Assembly (NCBI GenBank): GCA_002110485.1
Contig: MOWL01000001.1
Location: 1,674,001 to 1,738,000 of the forward strand
Reading direction: 5' to 3'
Length of the DNA: 64,000 nucleotides
From: Emergomyces orientalis
Taxonomy: Eukaryota > Ascomycota > Eurotiomycetes > Onygenales > Ajellomycetaceae
Below are positions 23,809-36,239 of the stretch, piece by piece. Position 1 is the first letter of the stretch. Each line of letters opens with the position of its first letter. The notes beneath the pieces are model-generated. The model ran no database searches. It was not told where the DNA came from and was given only the letters and a program-made list of their open reading frames with translations. Made by a program: the position numbers and the translations under genes.

Positions 23809-24835
23809 AGCTAGTGGGCTCGTGGGTGGGTTTGTGTCCAATGGATGACTGCGGGATGATGTTGATGGATGCGGGTTTGTGTTAAATGCGGCCGTATTCT
23901 GGTCATGATTGGGAAATGATAAAAGTAAAAATGAAAATATATTATGAGACTGTGCGATCAAATCAATAATAATAATAGTAGTTAATAATAATAGTAATAG
24001 TAATAGTAATACGGAGTACTGGCTGTATATATCAGATATCAGACACGAGACAATCGGATTAATCGTTGTATGAATCAAGGAGAACGGAAGTGTCACGTGG
24101 CCTGTTTCAGAAGTCGCTGGTACCTGGTGATCATGGAAGGTCAAGGAAGGAAATACGGCGATCTCCGCAAAATTGGTGCCTGCTTGTAAAAATACGACTG
24201 TACTGTGTACATGTCCTTGTGGGCTCCTGGTTCGTTTTGTCCTTGGGAATCTCCATCTTGGTCGTTTTCTTCTCTCTTTTAGTTTCTTTTTCTTCTTGCA
24301 TCTTGCTTGAAACGATTGAGTGAGTCACCCGAGGAGGAGGATAGGGCTCAAGGAGCGAGCCAAGGGAAAGATAGGGAGAACAAACGAAATAAATAAATAA
24401 AGTTAAAATAATGAGCCGCCCTGTACCCTGGACAATTGCAGACCTTAATAAAGCATTCTGTTGGATTACAGTTTTGGTTTTATTATTCCATTGTCTCGTT
24501 TCACTGTTTCAGCCGGAGTAAAATCCATGGATAATTATCTACTCCGTCCACAGGTATCCAAAGATTAATACAAGCCTGGAAAGGGTCGCTGCAGCGTCTG
24601 ACAATCTGGGTCTGACAGAGACCTCGATAATAACAATATTAATAATTTAACCAGATAATCGTAAAATAAATCCATAGTTAGCTGTAAGTAAGGGTTTCCT
24701 TGACTCCAATTGCTTACGGGGTGTTGGGGATTCAGCGTGCCTCTAAAGAAATGATTAGTCCCGCGCATGCATTTCTAGCGACATAACAAAATCCACACTC
24801 GGGTCGATTTTAGGATGAGCCTCGTTCTTTTTGCT

Positions 24836-24840
<5 letters not shown>

Positions 24841-24868
<28 letters not shown>
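24841..24868. repeat. (TC)14 tract
   Basis: A 28-nt TC repeat at the start of about 170 nt of C/T-rich DNA, 600 bp before the epimerase start. CT-rich boxes near transcription starts are common in filamentous fungi; that role here is inferred. Confidence 0.8.
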
Positions 24869-24870
<2 letters not shown>

Positions 24871-25469
24871 TCCCGTCTCTCTCTTTTATCTCTCTCGTCT
24901 CTCATCTCTCATCTCACTTCCGTCTTCGTTTCTCTCACAGCTCACTTTCTCACGTTAACTCACCCCATCTCTCTGCTCTCTACCTTCTCCCGCCTCTCCT
25001 TAAATTAATTTATTTGAATCTTGCTGCTACCCTCGCAAGTCGCCCTGAGAAGGCTGGTCCGTCTCTGCTTCTATATCCATCAATCTTAATTAAATCCGCG
25101 ACCTGAGCGGGCAAATAAATAATACCATCGCTCCCTGTTTTCGGGCTTCTTACCACACCATCACACCAACAACTTCTTCTTTTACCATCCAGGCTAGAGA
25201 CACAGCCAGCTTGTTAGCCTGCGCACTTAACTACACTTACCCCTCTCGCTCACACTCTCTCCCAGCGTGTCGGAAAGGATCAGCACCGTTCTTCCACTTC
25301 TCCATTTCTCAGACGACAGCCAAACATTTTGTCTGCAAACCTAGTGTCTTGAACGGGGCGATATATATACGCTTTTGCCCCAAAATTACCTCTGTATTAT
25401 TATTCAAAAGATTAACGCACGTCAAATTATAAATCTCTCCCTTAACGACACACCCCTGTTTGAACCACC

Positions 25470-26799
25470 ATGTCCAGCGAGGCTAGCAAGCCTGCCATCT
25501 TGATCGTGGGAGGGCTTGGTACGGATAAACCCCTTGCGCCGAAATTCAGCAGAATCACTGGAAGAGAAGAGATTGACTAACACCATGTTGAAACGAATCG
25601 TATAGGCTTCCTTGGCCGTTTTCTTGCCCTTCACATCCACGAAAATAACCTTGCTTCAGAGGTGCGGATAGTCGATAAACTGCTACCTCAGTTGGCATGG
25701 TTGACTCCTGAGTTCAGCGCCGCCTGCTCCCAGGACAAGTTTGTCCAGGCAGACGCAAGTCGTGAACGTATGTCATCTCACTCATATATGTTGTATATAT
25801 CTATTAAAAGACTTGCTATACATTGCTAAATTCCGTTACTTGGCATTGAGCTCACTGACACCCTTCTTTGTTTGGCACGTTATAGAATCATTTCCTCGAA
25901 TTTTCGACCGTGCGAACGGTGCTCAGTTTGACTATGTTATCAACTGTGGTGGTGACTCCCGCATGTCTCAACCAGACGACGTCTACCGTCTTCGAAGCCA
26001 TGCGCTTTCCATTGCGCTAGGAAAGGAAGCCGCTCGTCGAGGAGTCCGTGCCTTTATCGAATGCTCCACAGCTACCGTGTACAAGAGTGACCGTGAACCT
26101 GCCAAGGAGGATGCTAAGATTAAGCCCTGGTTCGCCTTCTCGAAATGGAAATACCAAGCGGAAGAAGACTTGCGAAAGATCCCCGGCTTGAACCTCTGCA
26201 TTCTCAGATTCCCTCATATTTATGGGGAGTATGACACGGGTCTGTTGAGCACTGTCATATGCATGGGCAGAGCCTATATGGAACTAGGTAAACCCATCCC
26301 CTTCTTGAAGACCGGAAGCCAACCCATGAACACGGTGTACGTCAAAGATGCAGCTCGCGCAATGTGGAAAGCGGCGGAATGGCGCGCGAGCAAGGGCCCC
26401 GTTTCCAGCGGTGACCCCATCGTTTTCAACATTGTAGACCACAACAGAACTACAAAAAATGACCTGGCCCAGGGCCTGAAAAGGGCCTTTGGCATCGAGT
26501 ACAGCTTCGTCGGCACGATGATGACGCAAGTGGTGAACTTGAATCTGGATGAGATTATCGATGAAATGAATGAGGAGGGGCTGCAAGTGTGGGCCGAGCT
26601 CCTGAATGAGAAACAAATCGAAAGACCTGGGCCGATAAGTCCATTCCTGGAGCGTGATTCGATTAAGGATGGCGACCTCTTGATTGACGGATCGTTGTTC
26701 GAGCAGACGACCGGTTTCACTTATGAAAGACCGATGCTTGCCGAAGATTGGATCCAGCCTGTTGTCGAGAGTTTCAAACGACTTGGATGGTGGCCTTAG
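25470..26799 (+). CDS. Extended short-chain dehydrogenase/reductase, NAD-dependent epimerase/dehydratase-like
   Basis: Three exons, 25470-25518, 25606-25767 and 25886-26799, give 374 aa. The Rossmann motif G14-x-x-G17-x-x-G20 (VGGLGFLG), the acidic strand end (RIVDK), the ECSTATVY strand and the RFPHIYGEYD loop mark an NAD(P)-binding extended SDR. At the place of the YxxxK catalytic pair the sequence reads PWFAFSKWKYQAEE. Phe, not Tyr, stands four residues before either candidate Lys (157 or 159), so classical epimerase chemistry is doubtful. The C-terminal part (QPMNTVYVKDAARAMW, RTTKNDLAQG) is typical of the superfamily. The substrate is unknown. I recognise a fungal family of this type but no characterised member. 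The leader is long and pyrimidine-rich. Confidence 0.88.
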
Positions 26800-29700
26800 G
26801 CCATTTTCCTATTCCTTTTTGCTGATGACAACCGAATTTTCCCTTCATATACTCTTTTTTTTTTTTTTTTTTGAATTGACCACCCACCTCCCCAGATGCG
26901 GCTTGGCAAACGATGAAGTCATACAACCCTTTTTTTAAATCCTTTTCTGTTTTGGTTTAGTTTTTGTTTTTTGTTTGGGGGGTAAACAGACCCCACGAAA
27001 CTACAATTTTTTTCCTCCTAATTTTAACTCCCCTTCATACCAAAAAGGGGAAGCTTCATATTTTAATTTCATTTATATTCCCCCCCCCTTTTTCCCCTTT
27101 TTATTTTACTGAAACAGTCTGCCTATACAATATTATAATTGGAATAAATATCCCTGGGGCATTTTTTTTGAGCGTACTGTCTACTTTTGCGCAGTACCTA
27201 CAAAAGGTAGGTATTTTCCCGTTTTCTGATTTTCTGCCCACCATAAATCACCCCATTGTAATATACTGCACACACAAATATATTTATTTATTAAGTTTTA
27301 TTTTTGTTTTATAAAACAAAAGGTCTATTTTCAGCGATGGCTCTTTCCATCCATCCATATACTTATGTATAATTTAGTTGACTTATGTTTTTTCATACAC
27401 CCCCAAAGATGAAAAGCAGTTTGAACCCCCCTCCACTGGAGGGAAATACAAGTAAAAGCTGAAGTAGGTGAATTCTGCATAGAGAATTCGGGCTGTCTCT
27501 TCGGGGACCAAAACGGCAACCTGGCAAAAAACCGAGCTGAGATATCCCAGAGGATTCTTTGACTGTCTATGGTTAGCATTACCGATTTCGGGCCCTGAAA
27601 TCGCAGGTTCCTGAAAAGGGAGGGAAAAGAAGCCGGGGCCTGGGGGAGGGGTAGTTACCGGCACTCGCAGCACTCACGATGTTTTGAGTCGATGAATTTC
27701 AAGAACGCGCATTTTGATGATCGTCAAAGATGGAGAGAATTACATATTTTTACCTTCATTTTTTCCCCTCCCATTTTCGCCCCGCGAACTACCAATGCGA
27801 CGAACAAAGGACACGGCAACAACATTATCTTCTACATGCCACTTACACATAGCATATACATAGATGAGCGCGAGTGTTCATCTTCAAGAATCTTTTATTC
27901 CTCATCTGTCAACGTCATCCTTCTCCCAACGCCGCTACCTCTAGCAACGATCATCACCAACTCTATCATTTCTAGATCTTTGGTTTGCGCCTTGATATTA
28001 TATTTTCAAACTCAGCGCCTCCCTCGAAAAATTAACAACAACAGTACTTTGCACGTTTTGCTGAGTTGACAATAGAGCAACTTATGTGTTAACTGATTTA
28101 TGGTCGCTATGCATTTATTCGAAAGCGCCGCGGAACTGGAAATCTTGCGATGACTTTGGCCCTCGAGCGATGCCCTGCGTAGAGGCAATCAATTATGCCC
28201 CTGAAGCCGAGAATGAACCTGACAACAAGTATGCCCCTCTATATTGGTCGATTGAGGGCAATTGCGCCGAATGCACAGAAAAGGGGCGGAGGATGGAGCG
28301 CAGATATGTAGCGGCTGCAAAGGAGAAGTCAAGATAGGAAGTAGCTGCGAAGCAGACAGATATACCCATGTATGATATTAATCTGATTTGGTATGGGGAA
28401 TATATATTATATAAACCTCCGGCCCTTTCTTCTCCCTTACGATGGATGGTACACTTTTCTTATTTCTACCCTTGTTTCCCTCGTTACTGTGTAATATTCT
28501 CATTACTCGTCACCCTTTCCTTTTGGAATTTCATTCTTGAATTGCTGATGCTGATATCCAATTTTACTTTAGTTGACGCATGGAGTGACGGGAGAACGGC
28601 TGGGTTCGAATAAGCAAGTAGAGACATGCTTACCGATAATCATTCCAGTATTTTGAACCGGAGATCAGAAAGTTTTGGACGAGAATCTTCGACTTGATAA
28701 GAGATTGTGATGCTTTGAAGATAAGGATGGAGTTAATTTTTTCTTGATGAATCAAGTTACCTAACTGGACAAAAGATGCTTATGCCAGGTGAAACGCCAT
28801 TCACAAGATATGCCATTGCAGTCATTTAAACCAGCCAAGGCAGGTAATATTAATGAAGCTTGAAAAGGAATGAAAAGGAAAAGCTAGCCACATGGGGCTT
28901 GAACAATTCCAGCCTCCGATTCACGCACAGTAAAGATAACGTCCTAATCTAGGATCGTCCTGAGGTATTAGCAATACCCCAATACCATCTTGTGGGTTTT
29001 GTTGCACTCGATTCCGCCCGGCGTACGGAAACGTGGGTTTACTGGGGACATATAGCCATATCTGTCAGTTAATACCACTTCGTTGATCAAGATGCGAGAA
29101 TCTATATTTATGGCTAGGGTCTTGATGCTTATCTTACTAACCCCCTAGACTAGTCATTAATGATGGTCAATGAGAGTATGTTGTTGGTAATGGAAGTTTA
29201 CACCTTTGGCTGGCTGGGGTTTGGAAGCACCGATGAACAGTAAACTTGATCCTTTTCACAGCTTTCACCCCAACGGATGACTTTTTATAATATATAGGCG
29301 TGGTCACTGCTTGATGAGGGATAGGAGAGGCACGCTGATATCGAGAACCTGAATGCAAAGCGTCAGATTGATTGGTGCGTGGCGCTTGAGGCTCCCGACT
29401 TGTGGTCCATTGGTGACCAGCTTTTATCGACATAAGTCGTCCCGCTGTGGATACTTGGTCACATCAGGCTGTCCACTTGAGCTTGCGCAACAACGATCAA
29501 TCGATGTCCCCAAACAGATCACAGCCCAAGACCATCGAACTGCTGCAATTCGCTGGTGATGGCGGGAGAGTCTATTGGTTTTAAAACTGGGCTAACCAAC
29601 CAAGCGCGGCGCCACTGGAGCTAGATCTCAATTCTACCAGGTCAAAATTGAAATAAAACCCCTTATTTTTGCTAAGAAGGGCTAGATCGAGGGTTCAAGG

Positions 29701-29835
29701 CTGTTGCTACCGAGGTAGCTTTGAAGAAGGGTATACATATAGAGTGAGATATCCGTCCATTTTTCTTGACCGCCGCCAAATAGTTTCTTCGTCGTTTTCT
29801 CCAGCTACCAGCGTTTCTAGATATTAGTTAAAACT
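26800..29835. other. 3-kb gap between the epimerase and acyltransferase genes
   Basis: AT-rich, with runs of T and pyrimidines. The frames of 60-125 codons on both strands (for example 27692-28069 and 28086-28337) lack domains, and several have no ATG. I see no gene that I can support. Confidence 0.5.
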
Positions 29836-31547
29836 ATGTCAGTGTTTGACAAAGATACGAGGTTTAGCGGCCATAATGGCGAACATGAAGAGAACCATAC
29901 TGTTTCTCCTGAGCAATATGGTCTTCCCAAATGCTCAGCGCAACAGAAGTTATCGCTTTTGGATATGAACATGCCACGACTCTATGGCACTCGGTGGATT
30001 CTATGTTTTCCTTTACCTGCTAATGTTGACAAAGTTCAAATGTGAGGATTGAATCTACGCACCCAGCTGCTGTAAACCTTTGCATATAATTCTGACAGGC
30101 CCTGCTTTCTAGATATGAGAGCCTAAAACTAGGCTTGGCTCACACTATTTCTACTGTTCCTTGGATAGCTGGTAATGTGGTAGGTACATACATCGCGGAC
30201 AGATCGCCTGGAATATTCTCCCTTTAGTGAGAGTATTGGTTCTAAAATAACCAGACTGCTGACATGACTGTCACATGTTTGCAAGGGACCAGAGGAAGGA
30301 CGTGATCCCAAAGAGGGCAGGATCCAGGTTGTAGATGGTTCGGGGGGAGTTAAATTTCTGTACCGCATCTTGCTCAATTCGCGTATGGTAATCACTCCCG
30401 CTAATAATATATCCCTAGCTATAAGGACCTCACCGGGATCGTTCCATCTTTCGCTGAGCTGAAACAAGAGAATTTTCCGCTCTCCAAGCTCTCAACGGCG
30501 CAGTTATCCCCACTGGGTGTCATGCCCGAACCGCCTCAGCCCGTCATGGCAGCGCAAGCAAACTTCATTGACGGTGGCCTTCTCCTAACCGTTGGTGTCC
30601 ATCATTCCATATGCGATGGTTCGGCAGTGGACATCATTCTCGACACCTGGGCATCTAACACAACAGCATCAGCAAGTGGCGGTTCCACCTCTTTTAGTGT
30701 ATATGACTCGACATCCAACGACCGCGCCCCTCTCATGACAGGCCATCCAGGAGCCGACCTGGCTGAATTTCCCGAGTACATTCTCATGCCCACCGGCCCC
30801 ACCACTACTGCAGACGTAAACACGCACCAAATAGCCGTGACCCCGACTATGCTGCCGCCAATGACATCGCATATCTTCTATTTCTCACCCGCATCGCTCG
30901 CAGCCCTTAAAGCCGCCGCATCGGCATTCTCTACTAATGACGCCCTCTGCGCATTCCTATGGCAACATATGACGCTGGCTCGGAACCCGGCCGACTCTTC
31001 CAGCGTCAAGAACAGCACTAAAACCACCTCTTTGCTCTTCTCAGTCAACATCAGGGGTCGCACGAGCCCGCCTCTCCCCCCAACCTACCTGGGCAACGCA
31101 TCCATGGCAGCGATCACAGACCGCTTCCCCACCTCGACGTTCACGGCCACAGCGGCAGATTCTGACTCCGGCCTCTCCCGCGCCGCAGCCGCCATCCGCA
31201 GATCGCTGAATGCGGTAAATACGCCCAATCGTGTTCCACTGACGATTGGCCTTATCGACTCGCGGCCTAACCCTACGGACTATAAGTTCGCATATAACGG
31301 ATTTCTGGGCCCGGACATCTCTGCGACGTCGTGGGCAGACTTTGGGGTTTATCAGCGTGAGTGGGGGGGTCTGTTGGGTAAGGTGGAGGCTTTCCGGGTT
31401 CCGGGGGAGGGGGCGGATGGAGTGGTGGTTGTGTTTCCGAGGACGGAGGAGGGGGGATTGGAAGTTATGGTTGGGTTGGAGGATGGGGCTATGGGTCGGT
31501 TGATGAAGGATGTGAGATTTATTGAGAGCGCTGAGTTGCGGGGGTGA
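29836..31547 (+). CDS. BAHD-type acyltransferase (fungal transferase family, PF02458-like)
   Basis: A CoA-dependent O- or N-acyltransferase, as often found in fungal secondary metabolism (the trichothecene 3-O-acetyltransferase superfamily). Likely exons are 29836-30041, 30113-30179, 30286-30359 and 30419-31547, giving 491 aa. The catalytic HxxxD lies in VGVHHSICDGSA. The second family motif, usually DFGWG, appears as the variant ADFGVYQREWGG. The N-terminal part (KCSAQQKLSLLDMNMPRLY, TVPWIAGNV) and KFLYKDLTGIVPSF match the family pattern. The second intron could instead end after GGACCAG, changing about three residues. Substrate unknown. No other secondary-metabolism gene is beside it, so I see no cluster. 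Confidence 0.85.
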
Positions 31548-32371
31548 AAATGTTATCAGGGCTGGCATTCTTCATTCTCGATGATAATGAAGTGCTAGGG
31601 ATGGTTTAAATGGGACTGATGAAAGGTTGAAGACGCTTGGAAAGGATTTAAAGGCCATGAGTCTTTGGCTAGTGTGGTTCTCCACGACGTTCTGTATGTT
31701 CTCCGACAAAAAAGTATGCGTATCAGAAGTCAACGGAATCAAGGGTCCCAGCAGAACATGGGAGACGAAAAAGTTTGTTAAAAAATAATAAAAAAACCAA
31801 ACCCGCCAAAACCAAGTCTTTTTTATTCAATGGGTTTTATGTGTCTAGCCCGTGTATGGATTAAGATAACAGGGAAGTAAAGGGTGAAAGGGGCAGAAGA
31901 AAATGAGATAAGTATGTGTGGGAAACAAAAACATTAAAGACACAAGAAGTGTTCTAAACGTTCAAAATGGGTCCTCAAATGATGGTGTCAAGGGGTGAAG
32001 GTCAGGAGACGAGACACAAACGTAGGAACAATAAAGGGGCCAATCAAATAATTCGAAAAACAAGGTGAATAGAAAAACTGCTGGCCGTGCCGCAAAACTA
32101 GCACGACACATGACATGCATGGAATGTATGTATGTATGTATGTGTATGGGATGTATTTACTAAAACAGCTGTAAGGGATCAAGTAGAACTGAACGGGGGC
32201 AAAAATAATGGCAATGTAACGGCTTTGGGGCATCACATTGTTGTTTGTTTTTCCAAATGCTCGGGGGAGAGAAACCAAAGTTTCCCAATGCGCTGTTCTA
32301 AATTAAAAAGAAAAGGAAAGCCCAACGAAATATAAAATACCGAGGGGGGAGGGGAGGAGGGAGAGCTCTTT
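31548..32371. other. Convergent 3' region acyltransferase / TOP1
   Basis: The 3' flanks of converging genes, with short TATG repeats near 32127-32145. No gene is seen. Confidence 0.6.
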
Positions 32372-35300
32372 CTAAAATTCCCAATTCTCATCCACAGACT
32401 TTATTGCCCAATCGAACTTTTCGCGCAAGGTTTTTGAAAAGAACTTTTCTATGGGGACATTGAACTTTTTCGAAAACACGACAGTGAGACGGGGGTCGAT
32501 GTAATTCTATATTTCAAGGGTGAGCATACTGGGATGTGGGATGAAAGCTGTTATGGTGTGGGAGAATCTTACAATTTTTGAGGTACCCAGAGCCACTTCC
32601 TTGTTATTCTCTTTATCCTCTGCTTGGAGAGACATAGTTTCAATGCGTTGCGAGAGTTTTAGGAGTTGGTTTTCCAACTTTTCGATGGTGACTCCCTTCC
32701 CCTCAGCTTCCACCTTTTTGGTCTTGTTCTCCTTTTTGAACTTGGCCTCTAATTCTCTCGCAGCTTCGAGGCGTTCCTCGAGTTCCTTCGGTTTCATTTC
32801 CCTTTCGCCGTCAGCAACACGCTTTTCGTTATCCTTCTCGAATTTCTTTTCGATCTTTTGCCGTTGCTCTTCGACGAGGTAAGCTTGATGCTCTTTGATC
32901 CATTCTTGGTCTAAACTTCCATCAAGTTCAAAGAAGGAAGCCCCCTTTTTCTTCTTTACCCTCGGGTCAAGGTCTATCATCATCTGCTTAATGCGCCATT
33001 CTTGATACCTTAAGCCTTTGATCTATGTTGTGTTAGCGAGAAAGGTACATATTCTCTCCATGCTGGTTAAATTAACATACCCTATCACCAAGTTTTTCCA
33101 TTTGGCTTGCATGGCTCGCGGTAACAGTGCGCTTGTGGTTGCAAAGAATAGCAACCTTTCTATTAGCATCGTTGTAATCTTTAATCTTTTCTGCGACGGT
33201 GCCAGCTGACTTCATGTCCTTGAGAAGCGTAGCCATAGTGTAAGACGCGTTATATGTACGGAAAACCTTCGCGGTAAGACCTGGCATATAGTTGGAAAGA
33301 TGTTTATTGAGGGCAGAAGTCTGGAAAATAAGTTAATTCAACCACCCCCCTTAAAAAATATTAAAGCTCGAGACTTACAGTCAAGCGGTCAAATATTTCA
33401 TCACCTTCCCTCTTCGGCGGTTTCTTAAAGATCTTGAGATTTTTGAAGACTTGTGGGTCAACTTCTACCTCATCATAGAACCGGATACTATCTTTACCCA
33501 AAAAGTCGAAAATAACCGTATTCGGGGGTTTCAGGGTGACATGCTCGTATTTCAGCGAGCAGCATCCAACCGTGTCAGCTTCGTCTTCGCCTTTTTCGTT
33601 CCCAGCACGAAGAGCGAATTGATCAATAAGGTAGACGGCAGTGGCTTTCTGGCGTTCTGACATGAGTTCCTGCTTTAGGCCTTTCTTGTAATCTTTACGG
33701 ATCCGATCAATGTGTTTCTAAATAGAACGTGTTAGTACTAAGCATATAAAAATGCTGATGTAAAAAACATTTGACCAACGTACCTTGAGCTCTCGAGCTT
33801 TTTCGAACTTCTTGTAATCACTCAGGCCTTTAATATCCGAATTCGCAGCAAGCATGACGTATTTGTAGTTGCCGTTAATATTCTCCTGCCACATAGCTAG
33901 CCAAGTCCCCTCTTGATCGTGTTTAACTTCTTTCCACTTGTGGCCGGGAGGAGGTGTTGGGACTTTGGCCTCTTTGCCGATATTGATGGTGATTTGCTCT
34001 GGCATGACTCTAGTTTTCACTTTGCCAGTCTTTGGATGTTCTCCACGGCCGCGAAATAGAGCGGGCGGTTCAACACGGAAATTGCCAACTTTCTGCTTCC
34101 TACCGTCCCACATACAATACATGTACGGAGCTTCAAGTTCATCCTTTTCAGCCTTAAGTCGTTTCTTCTCTGAAGAGGGGAGGTTCTTTTTCTCCAAACG
34201 GGCGGCCTCGTAGTATTCGAAAATTGGTTTGAAATCACACTTGTCAAATGATTTAATGGCCACTGGGTTTCCATTCGGGTCTTTTGCACCGCCAGTCTTC
34301 TTAATGTAGGCAGTGAAGTCGGAGAAGAAGTTTTTCTGAAAGGTAGGGTTCTCAACATTGTGGGTGGAGTTAAGCATGGAACCGAAGAATCCAGCAACTT
34401 CTTCAGCTTCGGGGGCGAGCGTGATTGGAATGCCATCGTACTTCATCTTGACATGTTTAGGCAGTGGCTCGTATGGGGGGGGAATATGACACCATTATGT
34501 TCCAAAGTTGTCCACTTGATAGTGCCATCGCCTTTGGTCGGGTCCTCCCACCATCGATATTCCTCCTCTGCATCCTCTCCTTCGAGCTCTTCGCTCGACT
34601 CCTTTTTCATTGTAGCTTTGGCTTTCACCTTCTTTGTATCCGTAGGCTCCGCTTTAACCGCTTTCAAGGACTTCTTTGCAGGCACTTTTCGGGCCAGAGG
34701 AATATCTTCATCGCTAGATTCTGCCTTTTTAATGCCATTTACCAGTGCCTTTTTGCCCTTTGTAGCTTTGTTCATAGGAGCAGTTTTGGCCGGAGCCTTT
34801 TTCTTTGCTGCTGCTTCAGCGCTTTCGTGTTTGCGAATCGCCTTCGCTTCCTTCCCGGCCCTTTCTTCGATCCTAGCCTTCTCAGCCATGAGACTTTTAC
34901 CAAGGGGAACATCCAAATCAGACTGTGCTGTAACGACCGCTTTTGCCGCAGCTTTCCCTTTAGCCAGTTTGGATATAATGGGGGCATCATCGGAGTCGGA
35001 ATCATCTACTCTGCGCTGTGCTGAAACACGACGGCGCTTGCTCTAACGGAGAGTCAGCCATTGGGTTGCCAAACAGACAAATAATTTCCGACGCAGTTGG
35101 GGGTGGGGAAATGGTGGTGCATTGAAAAAAAAATCATGGCGTACCAGTGGTTTATCCTCCTCACTGCTTTCAGGCTCCGCATACGACTTCCGCATCGCAT
35201 CGTTTCCTCTTGACTTTCGCTTGCTGAGGCCGGATCCATTCGCGTCAACATCATGCATTTCAGCGTCCGGGGATTCGACCGGACCATGGCGAATGGACAA

Positions 35301-35643
35301 TCCGGGTTTTGCGTATCCATTTGCCTTCGGGGAGGCGCTAACAGATGGATCAGTGGACTTCGAAATCAGCTCATGTGAGAGCGCATGTGTTGCTGAACAG
35401 CTATGCCATCAGTTAAAGCTCCTGAAAAACGCGAGCTGGCGTGTAACAATGCTATAACTTGATAATAGACGGTTGTTTCAAGGATGGAATAAGAAAATTT
35501 GACAACAAAATGGCGCCATGCCTGGGGGAAGGGGGTACTGGTGGTATTGGGAATGCCGTGGTGGCAAGACAAAACTCACCTGCAGAGTGTCCGTTGGATT
35601 TCCTCTTGCCAACAAGGGGCACATCATCATCTGAGGAGCTCAT
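32372..35643 (-). CDS. TOP1: DNA topoisomerase I (type IB), with an apparent frame break
   Basis: Relaxes supercoils by transient 3'-phosphotyrosine cleavage in the nucleus. Seven exons (minus): 35580-35643, 35145-35392, 33784-35042, 33379-33717, 33081-33320, 32573-33022 and 32372-32506. The N-terminal half is a charged, Ser/Lys-rich tail. The core begins at EEYRWWEDPTKGDGTIKW. The active-site Tyr, about residue 869, lies in TSKINYIDPRL, preceded by a coiled linker. In exon 3, between NGVIFPP and PYEPLPKHVK, the frame changes at a run of eight C on the sense strand (34475-34482). One further C would restore 911 aa. The blocks on either side are adjacent in relatives, so an intron is unlikely. 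I read it as a base-call or assembly error in an otherwise intact gene. Confidence 0.93.
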
Positions 35644-36239
35644 GACTCGCAGGTGAGCCGCGTACGAAGACTGCTGACGGTTCAAACAGCGGGGTATGGG
35701 TGAGAAATTCGAGGGCAATAGAGAGACACGTAGATGCCTTGACGGGTTGTGGAGCGAAAAGGCCCAGAACACGGGGGCAAAAGGGCGAGCAATGGTGAAG
35801 TGAGAGGTTATCACGGGTCTATGAGGACCGAGAAGGGGAGAAAGATGGGACTCGAGGGTGTTATTGAAGCTGATACAGCGCACCTCCACAGCACAGCACG
35901 ACAGACTGCATGGACGTGAGGAGAAAAGGAAGAGACAAGAAAAGAGGGTGAGAATCGGCAGGAGAAACGAAGGTTTTAAGAGGCTGAGGACCTCGGCTTC
36001 TGATTGGCTGCGGGTTCGCCTCGTGCCAAGCCAACGCTAGTCCATTTATAGTCTAGGGGGTTCTTTCCTTCCGACGTCCCAAGTTGGGCCATTCTACCCT
36101 CACAACAGACACAGAGAACTGACCGACTGACTTAATACACATCTCTGTCTCCGTTTCTCCTCAATTGGCCTCGCACTCGGCGTCCTGTATATTTATCTTC
36201 CATTGTCAGGCCCACAAGCCGTCCGTCTGATCCCCCGCA
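35644..36239. promoter_or_regulatory. Divergent promoter TOP1 / ATP3
   Basis: A 596-bp spacer between divergent starts. It holds an inverted CCAAT box (ATTGG, 36003-36007) about 235 bp before ATP3, the kind of site bound by the Hap/CBF complex that controls respiratory genes. The assignment is by motif and neighbour only. Confidence 0.45.

Larger units (their letters stand above)
21108..25469. other. 4.4-kb gap between VTA1 and the epimerase gene
   Basis: The largest gap in the window. It holds microsatellites (GGCAA units near 21764-21783, ATC/CAT triplets near 22211-22237, AAT/AGT triplets near 23967-24011), a GTACCTAGGTAC palindrome (23797-23808), a TACGGAGTA word (24010-24018) and a (TC)n tract (24841-24868). 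A 206-codon frame on the minus strand (23524-24144) mostly translates the triplet repeats and is not credible. The strongly pyrimidine-rich 24830-25010 stretch suggests a promoter or leader for the downstream gene. An unrecognised non-coding RNA cannot be excluded. Confidence 0.5.

Noticed and set aside
23524..24144. 206-codon frame on the minus strand
   Set aside because: Much of it is Leu and Ile runs from triplet repeats plus low-complexity Ser/Pro/Lys; no domain, and it matches the style of no real gene here.
28086..28337. 83-codon frame with a charged end
   Set aside because: Begins with GTG rather than ATG and has no domain or splice partner.
28570..28620. GGGTTCGAAT resembling a tRNA B box
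   Set aside because: No A box, acceptor stem or anticodon arm can be drawn around it.
29836..31547. Possible secondary-metabolite cluster around the acyltransferase
   Set aside because: No synthase, P450, transporter or regulator gene is adjacent; its neighbours are TOP1 and an SDR 3 kb away.
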